33,515 bases of DNA from assembly GCA_013359215.1 (NCBI GenBank), contig JABWCH010000050.1, positions 1-33,515 of the forward strand. Direction: 5' to 3'. The position numbers and the translations under genes were made by a program. The notes beneath the pieces are model-generated. The model did no database searches. It saw nothing but the letters and a program-made list of their open reading frames with translations, and had not been told where the DNA came from. The stretch is from Candidatus Brocadiia bacterium. GTDB lineage: Bacteria; Planctomycetota; Uabimicrobiia; Uabimicrobiales; JABWCH01. Shown here one piece after another: positions 23,827 to 31,857 of the stretch (within the stretch, counting starts at the first letter, position 1; the number at the start of each line of letters is the position of its first letter).

Positions 23827-26439
23827 ATGAGAGAAGATAAAAGAGCGAAGCTTTCAGAAGTTTTTAATGAAATTAGCAAAACATACAATGAAATTGTAAC
23901 AGAATTGCCTGAATTTGGGACAGTGAAACTAGCCCAAACTTTAGAAGAAGAAGAAAAGTATTTTGTTAGTGCTCAGGGTTTTTATAAAGTAGCCGTTGTT
24001 GGCAGCTACAGCACAGGCAAAACAACAGTACTCAAAGCCCTTTTTTTTGATCGTGGGCTTTATGAAATCGAGTTGCCTACAGCAGCCGATATAACGACCC
24101 AAGTGCCTACAATCATTAAACTTATTCCTGGCTACACAGAAAGCTGTTATGTCAGGGCTGATGCCATTACTCCTGCGGATTTTATTGCTGCTCTAAGATG
24201 GAGTATCGATCAAATCAACCAAAAGGTTGCTCTCGATAAACCCAATTTCAATGACCTGACACCTACTGGATTTTCTTCCTGGGTAAACGAGGTTGCCATC
24301 CCTGCACTAAAGCAGCCTGTAAGGGGTGGGACAAGTGCTACCAATGAGCATTTTATCAAAGAGCTACAAGAAGCTGTCCAGATATTCCGCACACTAGATC
24401 CTGGCTACCGACTTCCTGCTATCAACAGCATCAATACAGCTTTAGCGGCTATTAAAGATGCCAGAGCATCCCGTAGTCTAAGATCTATTTCCATTTCTAT
24501 TCCAGGACGAAATCTGACTTATCCCATACAGTTGGTGGATTTGCCTGGTATGGATGTCCCCAACCTGGCACATCGACAATTTTCTTATAAATTCATCGCA
24601 GAGGAAGCCGATGCTGTTTTGTTTATTAAAGATGCCCAGAAGCCTAGCTTTACCGAGGGGGAACAAGAGCTTCTGACACACATCGCATCCAAGCTTTACG
24701 ATATACAGCAAAAATGCTTCTTTGTTTTCAATAAATGGCATGACACAGACCATCCAGGTGCAGAAAAAGCAGTAAGGGAGCTGCTGAACGACTACCACTT
24801 CCAGAGCAAAAATATTTTCCGTATCTCTGCCTTGCCAGCCTTGATGAATATGGAAGAAAAAGAAGGCGTAGACATTGAAGGAAAATACAAAAAGAACCAG
24901 CAAGACTGGGCAATCAGTAACTATAAAGATCTAAAGCATAAATTTGGCAACCGCCTATTGACAGAAATGGGCATTGTCCAGCTCAAAGAATTCCTAGAAT
25001 ACTATTGCGAGAACAGTCTGCCCATGCTTGCACTGAAGAACCATGCCGATACCTTAACCGATTTCACAAAAGCCATGAACAAAAGGCTGGAAGAAATCGT
25101 AATCAATTTAAAAGAAGGCAATGCTGATATTTCTGTTTTCGAAAGCCCTGATCTGGGGCGTTGCGAAGCAGCTCTGGCTAGCTTTAAAGAAAATGTGCAT
25201 GGCATTGAGTCCAGGCTGGATGAATTTGCGGATAGCTTGCAGGAAAGCCTTGCAAAACTAATCCAGACAACGGAAGGGAAAGTGATTATTTTTGAAAAAG
25301 GCAAACTAGAAGAGCTTCCCGAAGGTCCTATTGCAAAAATGCTTTACAAACTTGGATTTAAAACAAAAGGAAAAAGCAAATCCCAAAAGAATTTTGGCAA
25401 TCCATCCTCTTCTCCAAGCCCTGGCAAAACGAGAAAAGGGAAAAGCCCCAAAGAGCTGGATGTGCCTGGTGGAACAGAAGAGTCTGTGATTTTTGAAGGG
25501 GAAGAGCCTGATCTTCTGGCACAAGATGATGTAGAGCCTGAAATGGTTCCCCAGCGTCCGATTGATATATTAACATACCTTGTCAAGGACGTGTTTCCTA
25601 ACATTGATGTCTACCAAAGAGCCAGAGTCATCAGCAATTACACAGCAGGCCGTTCTAAAGTTTTATCCCACGAGATTGAGCTGGCAGTCATCAAAGATGT
25701 AAACAAGCTTTTAAGAGAGAAATTCCTGGAAGTCCTGGTTGGGCTTGTGGCTCATCACATCCAGGTTCTATGCAGAACCATAGACAATGAAGGCTATATT
25801 GACCATATCGAAGAGATTTTAGGGCAATTCAACTTGAATCTTTACATACAGCCTCACACCATGTTTGTGAAGTTCATGGACAATCTAAAGGCTCGTTTGA
25901 ATGAAGCCTGTGAAGTTATGGCCGAAATGGCAATCAAGAAGCTGGATGAGGTTGGTGTATACAATGAAAGGCTCAACTTTGTTGCAGGAATGTCCTGTGA
26001 TTCCCAAGAGCAATGCCGTAAAAAACAAACTATTTTGGTTGAATACCTTACAGAAAACTATAAAAAGCATGTAGCTATCGCTTTCCAGACTTTACGAGAC
26101 GAAGGATGGGATGAACTTAGCGAAAAGATCGCCAAAGGCAGAGAGCAACTTGTTGGTCTACTGGGCCGCCATGACGTGATTGCTTCTAAGATATTTGAAG
26201 AACGCAAAGCTATGGAAAGAAGAGGCAAGTCTTACGAAAAAGCCCTGTTTGAACAGATGGAAGATTCCTTGCGAGAAAAGTTTGCTGTACTCAAAGATGT
26301 TGCCAAAGAAGATCTGGAAGTCAAAGTAACCCAACGCAATTCCAAAATCACGGAATACCAGCAAAAAATCCAATTGCAGATGCACCAGATCAAAGATCTT
26401 GTATCAGGCATAAGTTTGCCGAAAAATGAAGACGATTAA
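23827..26439 (+). CDS. bacterial dynamin-like GTPase
   Basis: An 870-residue large GTPase of the dynamin superfamily, whose members bind and remodel membranes on GTP-driven assembly. G1 is GSYSTGKT (59-66), G2 Thr lies in TAADITTQVPT (about 85-95), G3 is DLPG (238-241), and G4 is the unusual FNKWHD (Asn302, Lys303, Asp306). After the GTPase domain a long helical stalk follows, interrupted at about 514-580 by a low-complexity Ser/Pro/Gly/Lys then acidic linker (residues such as SSSPSPGKTRKGK and EGEEPDLLAQDD). The C-terminal 300 residues are again helical with a coiled-coil end (ITEYQQKIQLQMHQIKDL). No membrane span is visible, so membrane contact would be through a paddle or partner. It is followed 14 bp later by a zinc-ribbon membrane protein. 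Confidence 0.85.
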   Translation: MREDKRAKLSEVFNEISKTYNEIVTELPEFGTVKLAQTLEEEEKYFVSAQGFYKVAVVGSYSTGKTTVLKALFFDRGLYEIELPTAADITTQVPTIIKLIPGYTESCYVRADAITPADFIAALRWSIDQINQKVALDKPNFNDLTPTGFSSWVNEVAIPALKQPVRGGTSATNEHFIKELQEAVQIFRTLDPGYRLPAINSINTALAAIKDARASRSLRSISISIPGRNLTYPIQLVDLPGMDVPNLAHRQFSYKFIAEEADAVLFIKDAQKPSFTEGEQELLTHIASKLYDIQQKCFFVFNKWHDTDHPGAEKAVRELLNDYHFQSKNIFRISALPALMNMEEKEGVDIEGKYKKNQQDWAISNYKDLKHKFGNRLLTEMGIVQLKEFLEYYCENSLPMLALKNHADTLTDFTKAMNKRLEEIVINLKEGNADISVFESPDLGRCEAALASFKENVHGIESRLDEFADSLQESLAKLIQTTEGKVIIFEKGKLEELPEGPIAKMLYKLGFKTKGKSKSQKNFGNPSSSPSPGKTRKGKSPKELDVPGGTEESVIFEGEEPDLLAQDDVEPEMVPQRPIDILTYLVKDVFPNIDVYQRARVISNYTAGRSKVLSHEIELAVIKDVNKLLREKFLEVLVGLVAHHIQVLCRTIDNEGYIDHIEEILGQFNLNLYIQPHTMFVKFMDNLKARLNEACEVMAEMAIKKLDEVGVYNERLNFVAGMSCDSQEQCRKKQTILVEYLTENYKKHVAIAFQTLRDEGWDELSEKIAKGREQLVGLLGRHDVIASKIFEERKAMERRGKSYEKALFEQMEDSLREKFAVLKDVAKEDLEVKVTQRNSKITEYQQKIQLQMHQIKDLVSGISLPKNEDD

Positions 26440-26453
26440 ACAGGAGTAAAAAA

Positions 26454-27065
26454 ATGCCTATTAAAATTCGCTGTGCTTGCGGAAATGTGCTGCTGGCACC
26501 AGAGGACAGAGTGGGGGAAACAGGAAAGTGCCCCAATTGCAATCGGGCTATTAAGGTAGAAATGCCTCGGTCTTCTGACACCAAAAAACTCTTGCCTCAT
26601 CCAGAGAATGAAAAAGAAGAGTCAAAGCACTTTATATTAAAAAGAAAACCATCCTGGATACGCAGGATACTAGCTTTCCCAGTCTATGCTATTTTTTTGC
26701 TTTTGGTTTCCTTTGTTGTTTCCATTCAGTCTTTTTCTGAAGTAGAAATCCAAACCCTTTGCCAAAAGTATATTCCTGATGAAATTTGGGCTATGGATCA
26801 AATTTTCTTTGTCAGGGAAAGCCATAGGAATTTTTTCCTGACCCAAATATACCAGCCTCTGGCTTTATACTATAAAAAATTCTACCCCGATGCCCCTGCA
26901 TCCAAGGCAGAAGATAAGAAAAAAGAATCGACAGAGCAAAGCATTCCCGAAAAAAAGGAAAGCCCTCTCAGACCAGAGACACCTACAGAGACAAAAGAAA
27001 AAGAGACAGATACTTCGAATCAGCCAGAGATCCCTGTAGAACCCAAATCCCCTGAAAAGGAATAA
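26454..27065 (+). CDS. zinc-ribbon single-span membrane protein
   Basis: A 203-residue protein. The N-terminal zinc ribbon is Cys7-x-Cys9 and Cys26-x2-Cys29 (IRCACGNVLLAPEDRVG, then GKCPNCNRAIKV), a form often found in planctomycete proteins. A single transmembrane helix lies at about 72-92 (ILAFPVYAIFLLLVSFVVSI), followed by a region of about 55 residues and a Lys/Glu/Pro-rich, probably disordered tail (150-203). A GAGT-type ribosome site precedes the start. The gene sits between dynamin (14 bp) and a lipoprotein (4 bp), so it may anchor or regulate the GTPase at the membrane; this is inference. Confidence 0.75.
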   Translation: MPIKIRCACGNVLLAPEDRVGETGKCPNCNRAIKVEMPRSSDTKKLLPHPENEKEESKHFILKRKPSWIRRILAFPVYAIFLLLVSFVVSIQSFSEVEIQTLCQKYIPDEIWAMDQIFFVRESHRNFFLTQIYQPLALYYKKFYPDAPASKAEDKKKESTEQSIPEKKESPLRPETPTETKEKETDTSNQPEIPVEPKSPEKE

Positions 27066-27069
27066 AAAA

Positions 27070-27369
27070 ATGAAAAAAATATGCCTTTTGCTTTTATGCT
27101 CTGCGTTTGCCTTATCATTTTTGCCTTCTTGCGATAGACAAGAAAAAGGATATTTATCTCATACCATAGAACAGAAGGCCAGAATGCAAAAAATCGTACT
27201 CTTGAAACAGGCGCAGGATTCTCTCCAGATGTATAAAGTGCAAAACAACAAATGGCCTGCGTCTCTGGACGAAGTATCCAATTTCCCAGAACTGCCCCAG
27301 GAGCAAAAATGGGAATGGATTTATGATAGCAGCAATGGAAAAATAGAAATTGGAAAAAAAGAAAACTAG
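27070..27369 (+). CDS. small lipoprotein, unknown function
   Basis: A 99-residue exported protein with a lipoprotein signal: MKKICLLLLCSAFALSFLPSC, the lipobox LPSC ending at Cys21. The mature part has a helix (KARMQKIVLLKQAQDSLQMYKVQNNKWPASLDEV) resembling the helix-to-loop part of type II pseudopilins (xLxxYxxxxxxxPxxLxxL), then EQKWEWIYDSSNGKIEIG. It begins 4 bp after the zinc-ribbon gene, the third gene of the dynamin operon. Its location in the envelope contrasts with the cytoplasmic GTPase, and the zinc-ribbon protein could link the two. Confidence 0.7.
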   Translation: MKKICLLLLCSAFALSFLPSCDRQEKGYLSHTIEQKARMQKIVLLKQAQDSLQMYKVQNNKWPASLDEVSNFPELPQEQKWEWIYDSSNGKIEIGKKEN

Positions 27370-27378
27370 GATAGTTTT
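27362..27378 (+). terminator. weak hairpin at the end of the dynamin operon
   Basis: AAAACTA-GGA-TAGTTTT, a 7-bp stem that includes the lipoprotein stop codon and ends in a T-run. It is short and AT-rich, so termination is only a possibility; the longer repeat hairpin at 27398-27451 follows. Confidence 0.35.
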
Positions 27379-27397
27379 ATAGCTAAAAAATATTCAC

Positions 27398-27451
27398 CAC
27401 GAAGAATACGAAGAAAAATGGTTTTGTATATTTCTCTTCGTGTTCTTCGTG
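27398..27451. repeat. CACGAAG-type hairpin repeat
   Basis: CACGAAGAATACGAAGAAAAAT-like left arm pairs with the right arm at 27430-27451 at 20 of 22 positions, around a loop of about 10 bases. It is preceded by TATTCACCACGAA, which also occurs at 4008-4020 after the epimerase gene. CACGAAGxACACGAAG repeats are common in intergenic DNA of many bacteria. Confidence 0.75.
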
Positions 27452-27529
27452 TTAACATTTTAGGACATAAACTTTTACAAATACCTAGTGTAGCACATTG
27501 TGAAAATTAGTGTTACTCAGGAAAGCGAA

Positions 27530-28642
27530 ATGAACAGAATCTATTATACAAAGCCATCCATTACACAACTTGAAGTACAATATGCAACTGATGCAGCAAC
27601 AAATGGTTGGGGTGAAAAATGCTATGACTATATCAATAAATTTGAAGCTTTGTTTGCACAGCATTTAGGGACAAAGTATGCTATTGCCACCTCAAGCTGC
27701 ACTGGAGCTATCCATCTGGGTTTAGTTGCCTTAGGTATAAAACCTGATGACGAAATTATCATCGCTGACACCAACTGGATTGCAACGGTCGCGCCTATCA
27801 CATACCTTTTTGCAAAGCCCGTATTTGTAGATATCCTGCCTGATACCTGGTGTATTGATCCAGACTCTATAAGAAAAGCAATTACGCCCAAGACAAAGGC
27901 GATTTATGTTACCCATCTGTATGGCAATTTGTGCGAGATGGACGAAATTCTGGATATTGCCCAAAAACATGGCCTTTCTGTTATCGAAGATGCGGCTGAA
28001 GGGATTGGATCTGTTTACAAAGGCAAAAAAGCGGGGAGCATAGGAGACTTTGGAACATTCTCTTTTCATGGCACAAAAACAATCACTACAGGCGAAGGTG
28101 GCATGTTTGTCACAAATCGAAAAGACCTATACGATACAATCCAAATATTGAATAGCCACGGGAGAAACCCTACAAACCCAAAACAATTTTGGTGCGAGAT
28201 GATTGGATATAAATATAAAATGTCCAATATGCAAGCGGCTATCGGATGTGCACAAATGGAAAGAATCGAAGAACTCATCCTTAGAAAGAGAGAAATATTT
28301 TCTCAGTACCAGGAAGGATTCCAAGGAATCCAAGGCATATCCATGAACCCAGAAAAAAAAGGGACAAAAAATGGCTATTGGATGCCAACTATTGTATGCG
28401 ACAAGTCACTTTGCTTTGACAGAGAAAAACTACTAAAAAAATTTAAAGAAAACAACATTGATGGCAGATCTTTTTTCTATCCCTTGAGCATGATGCCTAT
28501 GTTTGAAGAAAAGAGAGAAAATGCCATAAGCTACGATATTTATGGCAGGGCTGTCAATCTTCCAAGCTATCATGATATTACCCAGGAAAATATCATAACT
28601 GTAGTGGATGTTGTAAAAAAAGCCTTAAAGGGGTCATTATAA
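27530..28642 (+). CDS. DegT/DnrJ/EryC1/StrS-family sugar aminotransferase (perosamine-synthase-like)
   Basis: A 370-residue PLP enzyme of the DegT family, which transaminates nucleotide-linked keto-sugars for surface polysaccharides. Visible landmarks are the cofactor-binding TSSCTGAIHLGLVALGI region, DTNWIATVAPITYL, the DAAEGIGSVYKGKKAGSIGDFGTFSF stretch (given here in part: VIEDAAEGIGS) and the PLP-lysine block SFHGTKTITTGEGGM. The TKTITTGEGG form is like GDP-perosamine synthases, suggesting a 4-keto sugar substrate. ATG 27530 has GGAAAG upstream; a GTG at 27500 lies in repeat-adjacent sequence and is less likely. The stop overlaps the next micro-ORF start (TAATG). Confidence 0.88.
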   Translation: MNRIYYTKPSITQLEVQYATDAATNGWGEKCYDYINKFEALFAQHLGTKYAIATSSCTGAIHLGLVALGIKPDDEIIIADTNWIATVAPITYLFAKPVFVDILPDTWCIDPDSIRKAITPKTKAIYVTHLYGNLCEMDEILDIAQKHGLSVIEDAAEGIGSVYKGKKAGSIGDFGTFSFHGTKTITTGEGGMFVTNRKDLYDTIQILNSHGRNPTNPKQFWCEMIGYKYKMSNMQAAIGCAQMERIEELILRKREIFSQYQEGFQGIQGISMNPEKKGTKNGYWMPTIVCDKSLCFDREKLLKKFKENNIDGRSFFYPLSMMPMFEEKRENAISYDIYGRAVNLPSYHDITQENIITVVDVVKKALKGSL

Positions 28643-28740
28643 TGAATATTGTCTTAATTAGTGCAAAAAATCCAGAAAAATTAAGAATGATTCATGTTAG
28701 TTTTGTGCCAAGCGGTTATTTAAAGAGAGTACCAGCTTGA
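28642..28740 (+). CDS. 32-residue micro-ORF bridging two genes
   Basis: Encodes MNIVLISAKNPEKLRMIHVS followed by 12 residues ending KRVPA. Its ATG overlaps the aminotransferase stop (TAATG), and its TGA overlaps the ATG of the TPR gene (TGATG), so it would couple translation of both. The opening MNIVLIS resembles the N-terminus of Rossmann or cobalamin-binding proteins, so it may instead be the fossil start of a lost gene. AAGGGG lies a few bases before the start. No function can be assigned. Confidence 0.45.
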   Translation: MNIVLISAKNPEKLRMIHVSFVPSGYLKRVPA

Positions 28741-31061
28741 TGAGAAAATTATTGAGTTTCTATCGTTTATCAGGATATTGTTGCTTTTTTTGCTTTTTTT
28801 TATGTGGATGTTCTTTGCTCTTTGTAACGGGGAATTGCTATCCCCATCCTCTCCCTAATGCTCTTGAAACAGCAATCCGATGCATGGAAGTCCATCAGTT
28901 TCAGGAAGCTAAAAATCTTCTCATGGCTTTTTTGAAGTCTTCTCCGCATTCTATCGATGCACTCTTGCTCTATCAAGATGCTATTTCAAGAGAGCCAGGC
29001 AATGATAAAGAAAAGCAGGATTTTCAACAAAGACTTGCTTCCCAGGAAGCAAATCTCCAATCTTATCTCCTATCTCGCCAGAAAAGCAGACTTTCTCAAA
29101 AGATTCAGGAAATGGAAGTTTTGCTTTTGCAAAAACCTTCATGGCATCTTGCCATACATCAGGATTTAGCCAAAGCATATCTGGAAAGTAAAGAGTATTC
29201 CAAGGCAAGAGAGCATATAAAAGCAATTCTTGAAGAAGAACCCTGTATGCCCCAGGCGCATATCCTTTACTCATGGTATTTCCTGCATGTTTTAGATTGG
29301 AATCAAGCTCTTTCCCATGCAAGAATTGCAAAACAGGGAAACCCATATCTTGTAAAGCCCTATTTCTTTGAAGCAGCAAGCGAAATGGTACAAGGAAACT
29401 ATTTTTCTTCCTTGCAATGGTTTAAAAAAATCCGAATACTCTTTCCCTCTTATAAATGGGATCAGGATGAAGAACTAGGATGCCAGAGTGCTTTCTGGAG
29501 AGAGATTTCCTCTTTAAAAAGACAAAAGCTTTGGAATAGCGGTCTTGCCCTTTCCCAGGAAGCTTTGGAATTTTTCCCCAAACAAAGCCTTTTTTTAACA
29601 TACCATGCAGAATTTTTGTTGGCTTTGAACCAAAAAAAAGAAGCAGAAGAATTCTTAGCTAAATCGCTGACCTACAACCCATACCATCTAAGCACAGTCC
29701 AGTTGTACCGCAGAATGCTTCTGGAAAAAGATTGCTATCCGAAAGCCTTTGAAATATGGGAAAGAATTGTCCCCAAAAAGCTTCTCTATCACGATGAAAA
29801 CAGCCTTTCCCCAATCTATAAATCCTTAAAAGATGCCTTTCAAAAAGCAAACACAGCCAATGCTGAGAGCCTTTGTTCTTTGGCTAAAGCTTTAGAATCT
29901 GTAGGTTGGGAAATAGAAGCCAGAATTGTATACCAAAAAATTCCAGGCTCAGAAGCAAAACAGAAACAGCTTTCCCAGAAGATAGGCTTTTTCGAGGATT
30001 TAGAAACCTTTTTTTCTGCTTATTATGACACAGGCATACTCAACATTGCCCAGGTAATTTCCTACATAAACAAAATCGCTAAAAAAAATCAGATTTCTCT
30101 TACAACCTATCCTTCCCAGGAATTCTCCTCGTATTTTGTTCTTGTACGAGAGGCCGATCCATTTGACCCCAAACCTGGGAGTCTTGGCGATTACCTCTTG
30201 CAAGCCAACAAGGTTTTAGATTTGGGAAACAACTACGGACATATCGATGCCAGAATCATGAACCGTCTTTCTTTACGCAAGCACAATCTTGCAGAAGAAA
30301 ACTTACAATACCAAAGCATCCTTGGCGATGAAACCTTAGTGGACAACTATCTAGGCTACCAATCTGGATCTTCCAAAGTAGCAGGCAGGGCCTTTCTTTC
30401 ATCCAAAGGATTTTATGTGGCACTGGATACCATCCGGCCTTCACTAGGGGCTATAAAATACCTTTATGCCAGGATGAAGGCAATCCCTCTTCCCTCCAAA
30501 CCAGACAACTCCTATAGCACAATAGCCAATGATTTGCTTGCCCAATCCTTTCGCCACATCCCTTTGCCCGAAACACAAGAAAAATGGGATATCCTATATC
30601 AGGAATTTTTAGCCAGGCAAATAGAAACTGTCCATAAACATGAACTCGGCCATGTAAAAGACTTTCCCTGCTTTTTGCCCCTCTACCAAAATTGGGACAA
30701 CCTCTTCACCATGCTCTGGAGAAGCCAGTTTTCCCCTGAAAAAATCCACACACGCTTTGAGTCTGTAGCCGAAATTTTCGGCCTGACCCACAGCCAATAT
30801 CCCCACTACTATCTTTCCCAACTGCTAGACAGACTTGATGTGGATTTTTCTGGACTTTTTGAACTCGTCCACTGGGCCTGGTACGGCACACCTCCAGAAA
30901 AAGATCCTTACTACCAGACCGCCAAAAAAATTTTCCAGGATATTTCCCAGTTCCTCCCCCAAAAAACTCTTTCTACACTCCCCTCTGTTTCAGAAAAAGA
31001 ACTAGAAATAATTCTAAAAAAACTCTACAAAAAATCAAAATACATAAGGGTTTGTGAATGA
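28740..31061 (+). CDS. TPR protein with C-terminal HExxH zincin-like domain
   Basis: A 773-residue protein with a hydrophobic N-terminus (about residues 10-32), including CGCS that could be a lipobox, so probably exported or membrane-tethered. Residues about 40-430 are TPR-like helical repeats (for example YLESKEYSKAREHIKAILEEEP, here split as AKAYLESKEYSKAREHI). The C-terminal part from about 430 is a different domain with HKHELGH (His634, Glu635, His638) and, 40 residues later, FESVAEIFG with Glu674 and Glu678, one of which could be the third zinc ligand as in gluzincin-type peptidases. I do not recognise the exact family. The start ATG overlaps the micro-ORF stop. Proteolytic activity is an inference. 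Confidence 0.72.
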   Translation: MRKLLSFYRLSGYCCFFCFFLCGCSLLFVTGNCYPHPLPNALETAIRCMEVHQFQEAKNLLMAFLKSSPHSIDALLLYQDAISREPGNDKEKQDFQQRLASQEANLQSYLLSRQKSRLSQKIQEMEVLLLQKPSWHLAIHQDLAKAYLESKEYSKAREHIKAILEEEPCMPQAHILYSWYFLHVLDWNQALSHARIAKQGNPYLVKPYFFEAASEMVQGNYFSSLQWFKKIRILFPSYKWDQDEELGCQSAFWREISSLKRQKLWNSGLALSQEALEFFPKQSLFLTYHAEFLLALNQKKEAEEFLAKSLTYNPYHLSTVQLYRRMLLEKDCYPKAFEIWERIVPKKLLYHDENSLSPIYKSLKDAFQKANTANAESLCSLAKALESVGWEIEARIVYQKIPGSEAKQKQLSQKIGFFEDLETFFSAYYDTGILNIAQVISYINKIAKKNQISLTTYPSQEFSSYFVLVREADPFDPKPGSLGDYLLQANKVLDLGNNYGHIDARIMNRLSLRKHNLAEENLQYQSILGDETLVDNYLGYQSGSSKVAGRAFLSSKGFYVALDTIRPSLGAIKYLYARMKAIPLPSKPDNSYSTIANDLLAQSFRHIPLPETQEKWDILYQEFLARQIETVHKHELGHVKDFPCFLPLYQNWDNLFTMLWRSQFSPEKIHTRFESVAEIFGLTHSQYPHYYLSQLLDRLDVDFSGLFELVHWAWYGTPPEKDPYYQTAKKIFQDISQFLPQKTLSTLPSVSEKELEIILKKLYKKSKYIRVCE

Positions 31062-31240
31062 TTTGACAATTTTAAATTCAAGATTTCTTAAACCAAAGTT
31101 TCCAAAATGATTTGCCAACGAACTTTTCCTAGCTTTATACTAAATAAGTATTATGCAATCGCCTTTATGAATATTCATCTTGTTTTCTAATGTTTTTTTG
31201 CTATATTCCATAGGTAAAAGTTGATTAAGGAATAAATACC
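31062..31240. other. intergenic region before the MNT gene
   Basis: About 180 bp, AT-rich, with no gene seen. It should contain the promoter of the MNT-HEPN pair; AAGGA at 31227-31231 is its ribosome site. Confidence 0.4.
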
Positions 31241-31531
31241 ATGGATCAAAAAATGATTTTGGAATTACTCAAAGAATACATATTAACTGCCAAAGAGCGT
31301 TATCACATCTTACGCTTAGGTATTTTTGGTTCTGTAGCCAGAAATTCTTTTCGAGAAAATAGTGATTTGGATATAGTGATAGAGTTGGAGAAACCTAGAA
31401 TGTTCGATCTAATTGCCATAAAACAGGATATAGAAGAAAAAATTGGAAAGGAGGTAGATATTGTACTTTGGGATGAATTTTTGAATAAATTTTTACAAAA
31501 ATGCATCCAAAAAGAGGCAATTTATGTATGA
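31241..31531 (+). CDS. MNT-type minimal nucleotidyltransferase (antitoxin of HEPN-MNT pair)
   Basis: A 96-residue cytoplasmic nucleotidyltransferase of the MNT/pol-beta superfamily. The active-site signature is complete: RLGIFGSVARNSFRENSDLDIVIE (GSxAR followed by SDLDI with two Asp), with a third acidic residue in KEVDIVLWDE. In HEPN-MNT toxin-antitoxin systems this protein neutralises the HEPN toxin, in studied cases by AMPylating it. The start has AAGGA 8-9 bases upstream. Its stop overlaps the HEPN start (TATGTATGA), the usual arrangement. The HEPN gene is broken, so this gene may now be an orphan. Confidence 0.88.
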   Translation: MDQKMILELLKEYILTAKERYHILRLGIFGSVARNSFRENSDLDIVIELEKPRMFDLIAIKQDIEEKIGKEVDIVLWDEFLNKFLQKCIQKEAIYV

Positions 31532-31857
31532 TAAAGAACTGGCTAAGGAAATAGTATCCCAAGTATTGCTGTCCAGTAAAAAAATCTTGAAAAGAATAGA
31601 ATTTATACAAAAAATCGATGATTTAATTGATAGCCATTGGCGAAAGCCTAAAAAATTTCGATAAAATCACAGAAAATAGCTTATTGCCCAATTATCCTGA
31701 TTTTAACTGGAAACAAGCAAAAGCTATGAGAGATATTATTTCTCACCACTATTTTAATGTTAACCCGAAAATTATTTTTGAAGTATGCCAAAACGAAATC
31801 CCCAAATTACGAGATATTCTCCAAAAAATTTTGGAGGATGAATTTTCAGAACAATAA
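31524..31857 (+). pseudogene. HEPN toxin gene, frameshifted
   Basis: Frame one opens MYDKELAKEIVSQVLLSSKK and continues to KIDDLIDS, then reaches a stop at 31662-31664 after 46 residues. The +1 frame carries the rest of a HEPN domain from about 31627: LIAIGESLKNF, then KAMRDIISHHYF with the RNase motif Rx4H, then PKLRDILQKILE. Intact relatives have about a dozen extra residues between IDDxLDS and LIAIGES, so a deletion of a non-multiple of three bases, not just a slip, best explains the break. The catalytic motif is preserved in the downstream fragment, and a truncated product from TTG 31627 is conceivable. Confidence 0.75.

Noticed and set aside
31640-31670. Programmed ribosomal frameshift at AAAAAATTTC in the HEPN gene
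   Set aside because: The run is slippery-looking, but the needed frame change would come after the conserved LIAIGES has already been passed, and about a dozen family residues are missing, so a deletion is the simpler explanation.
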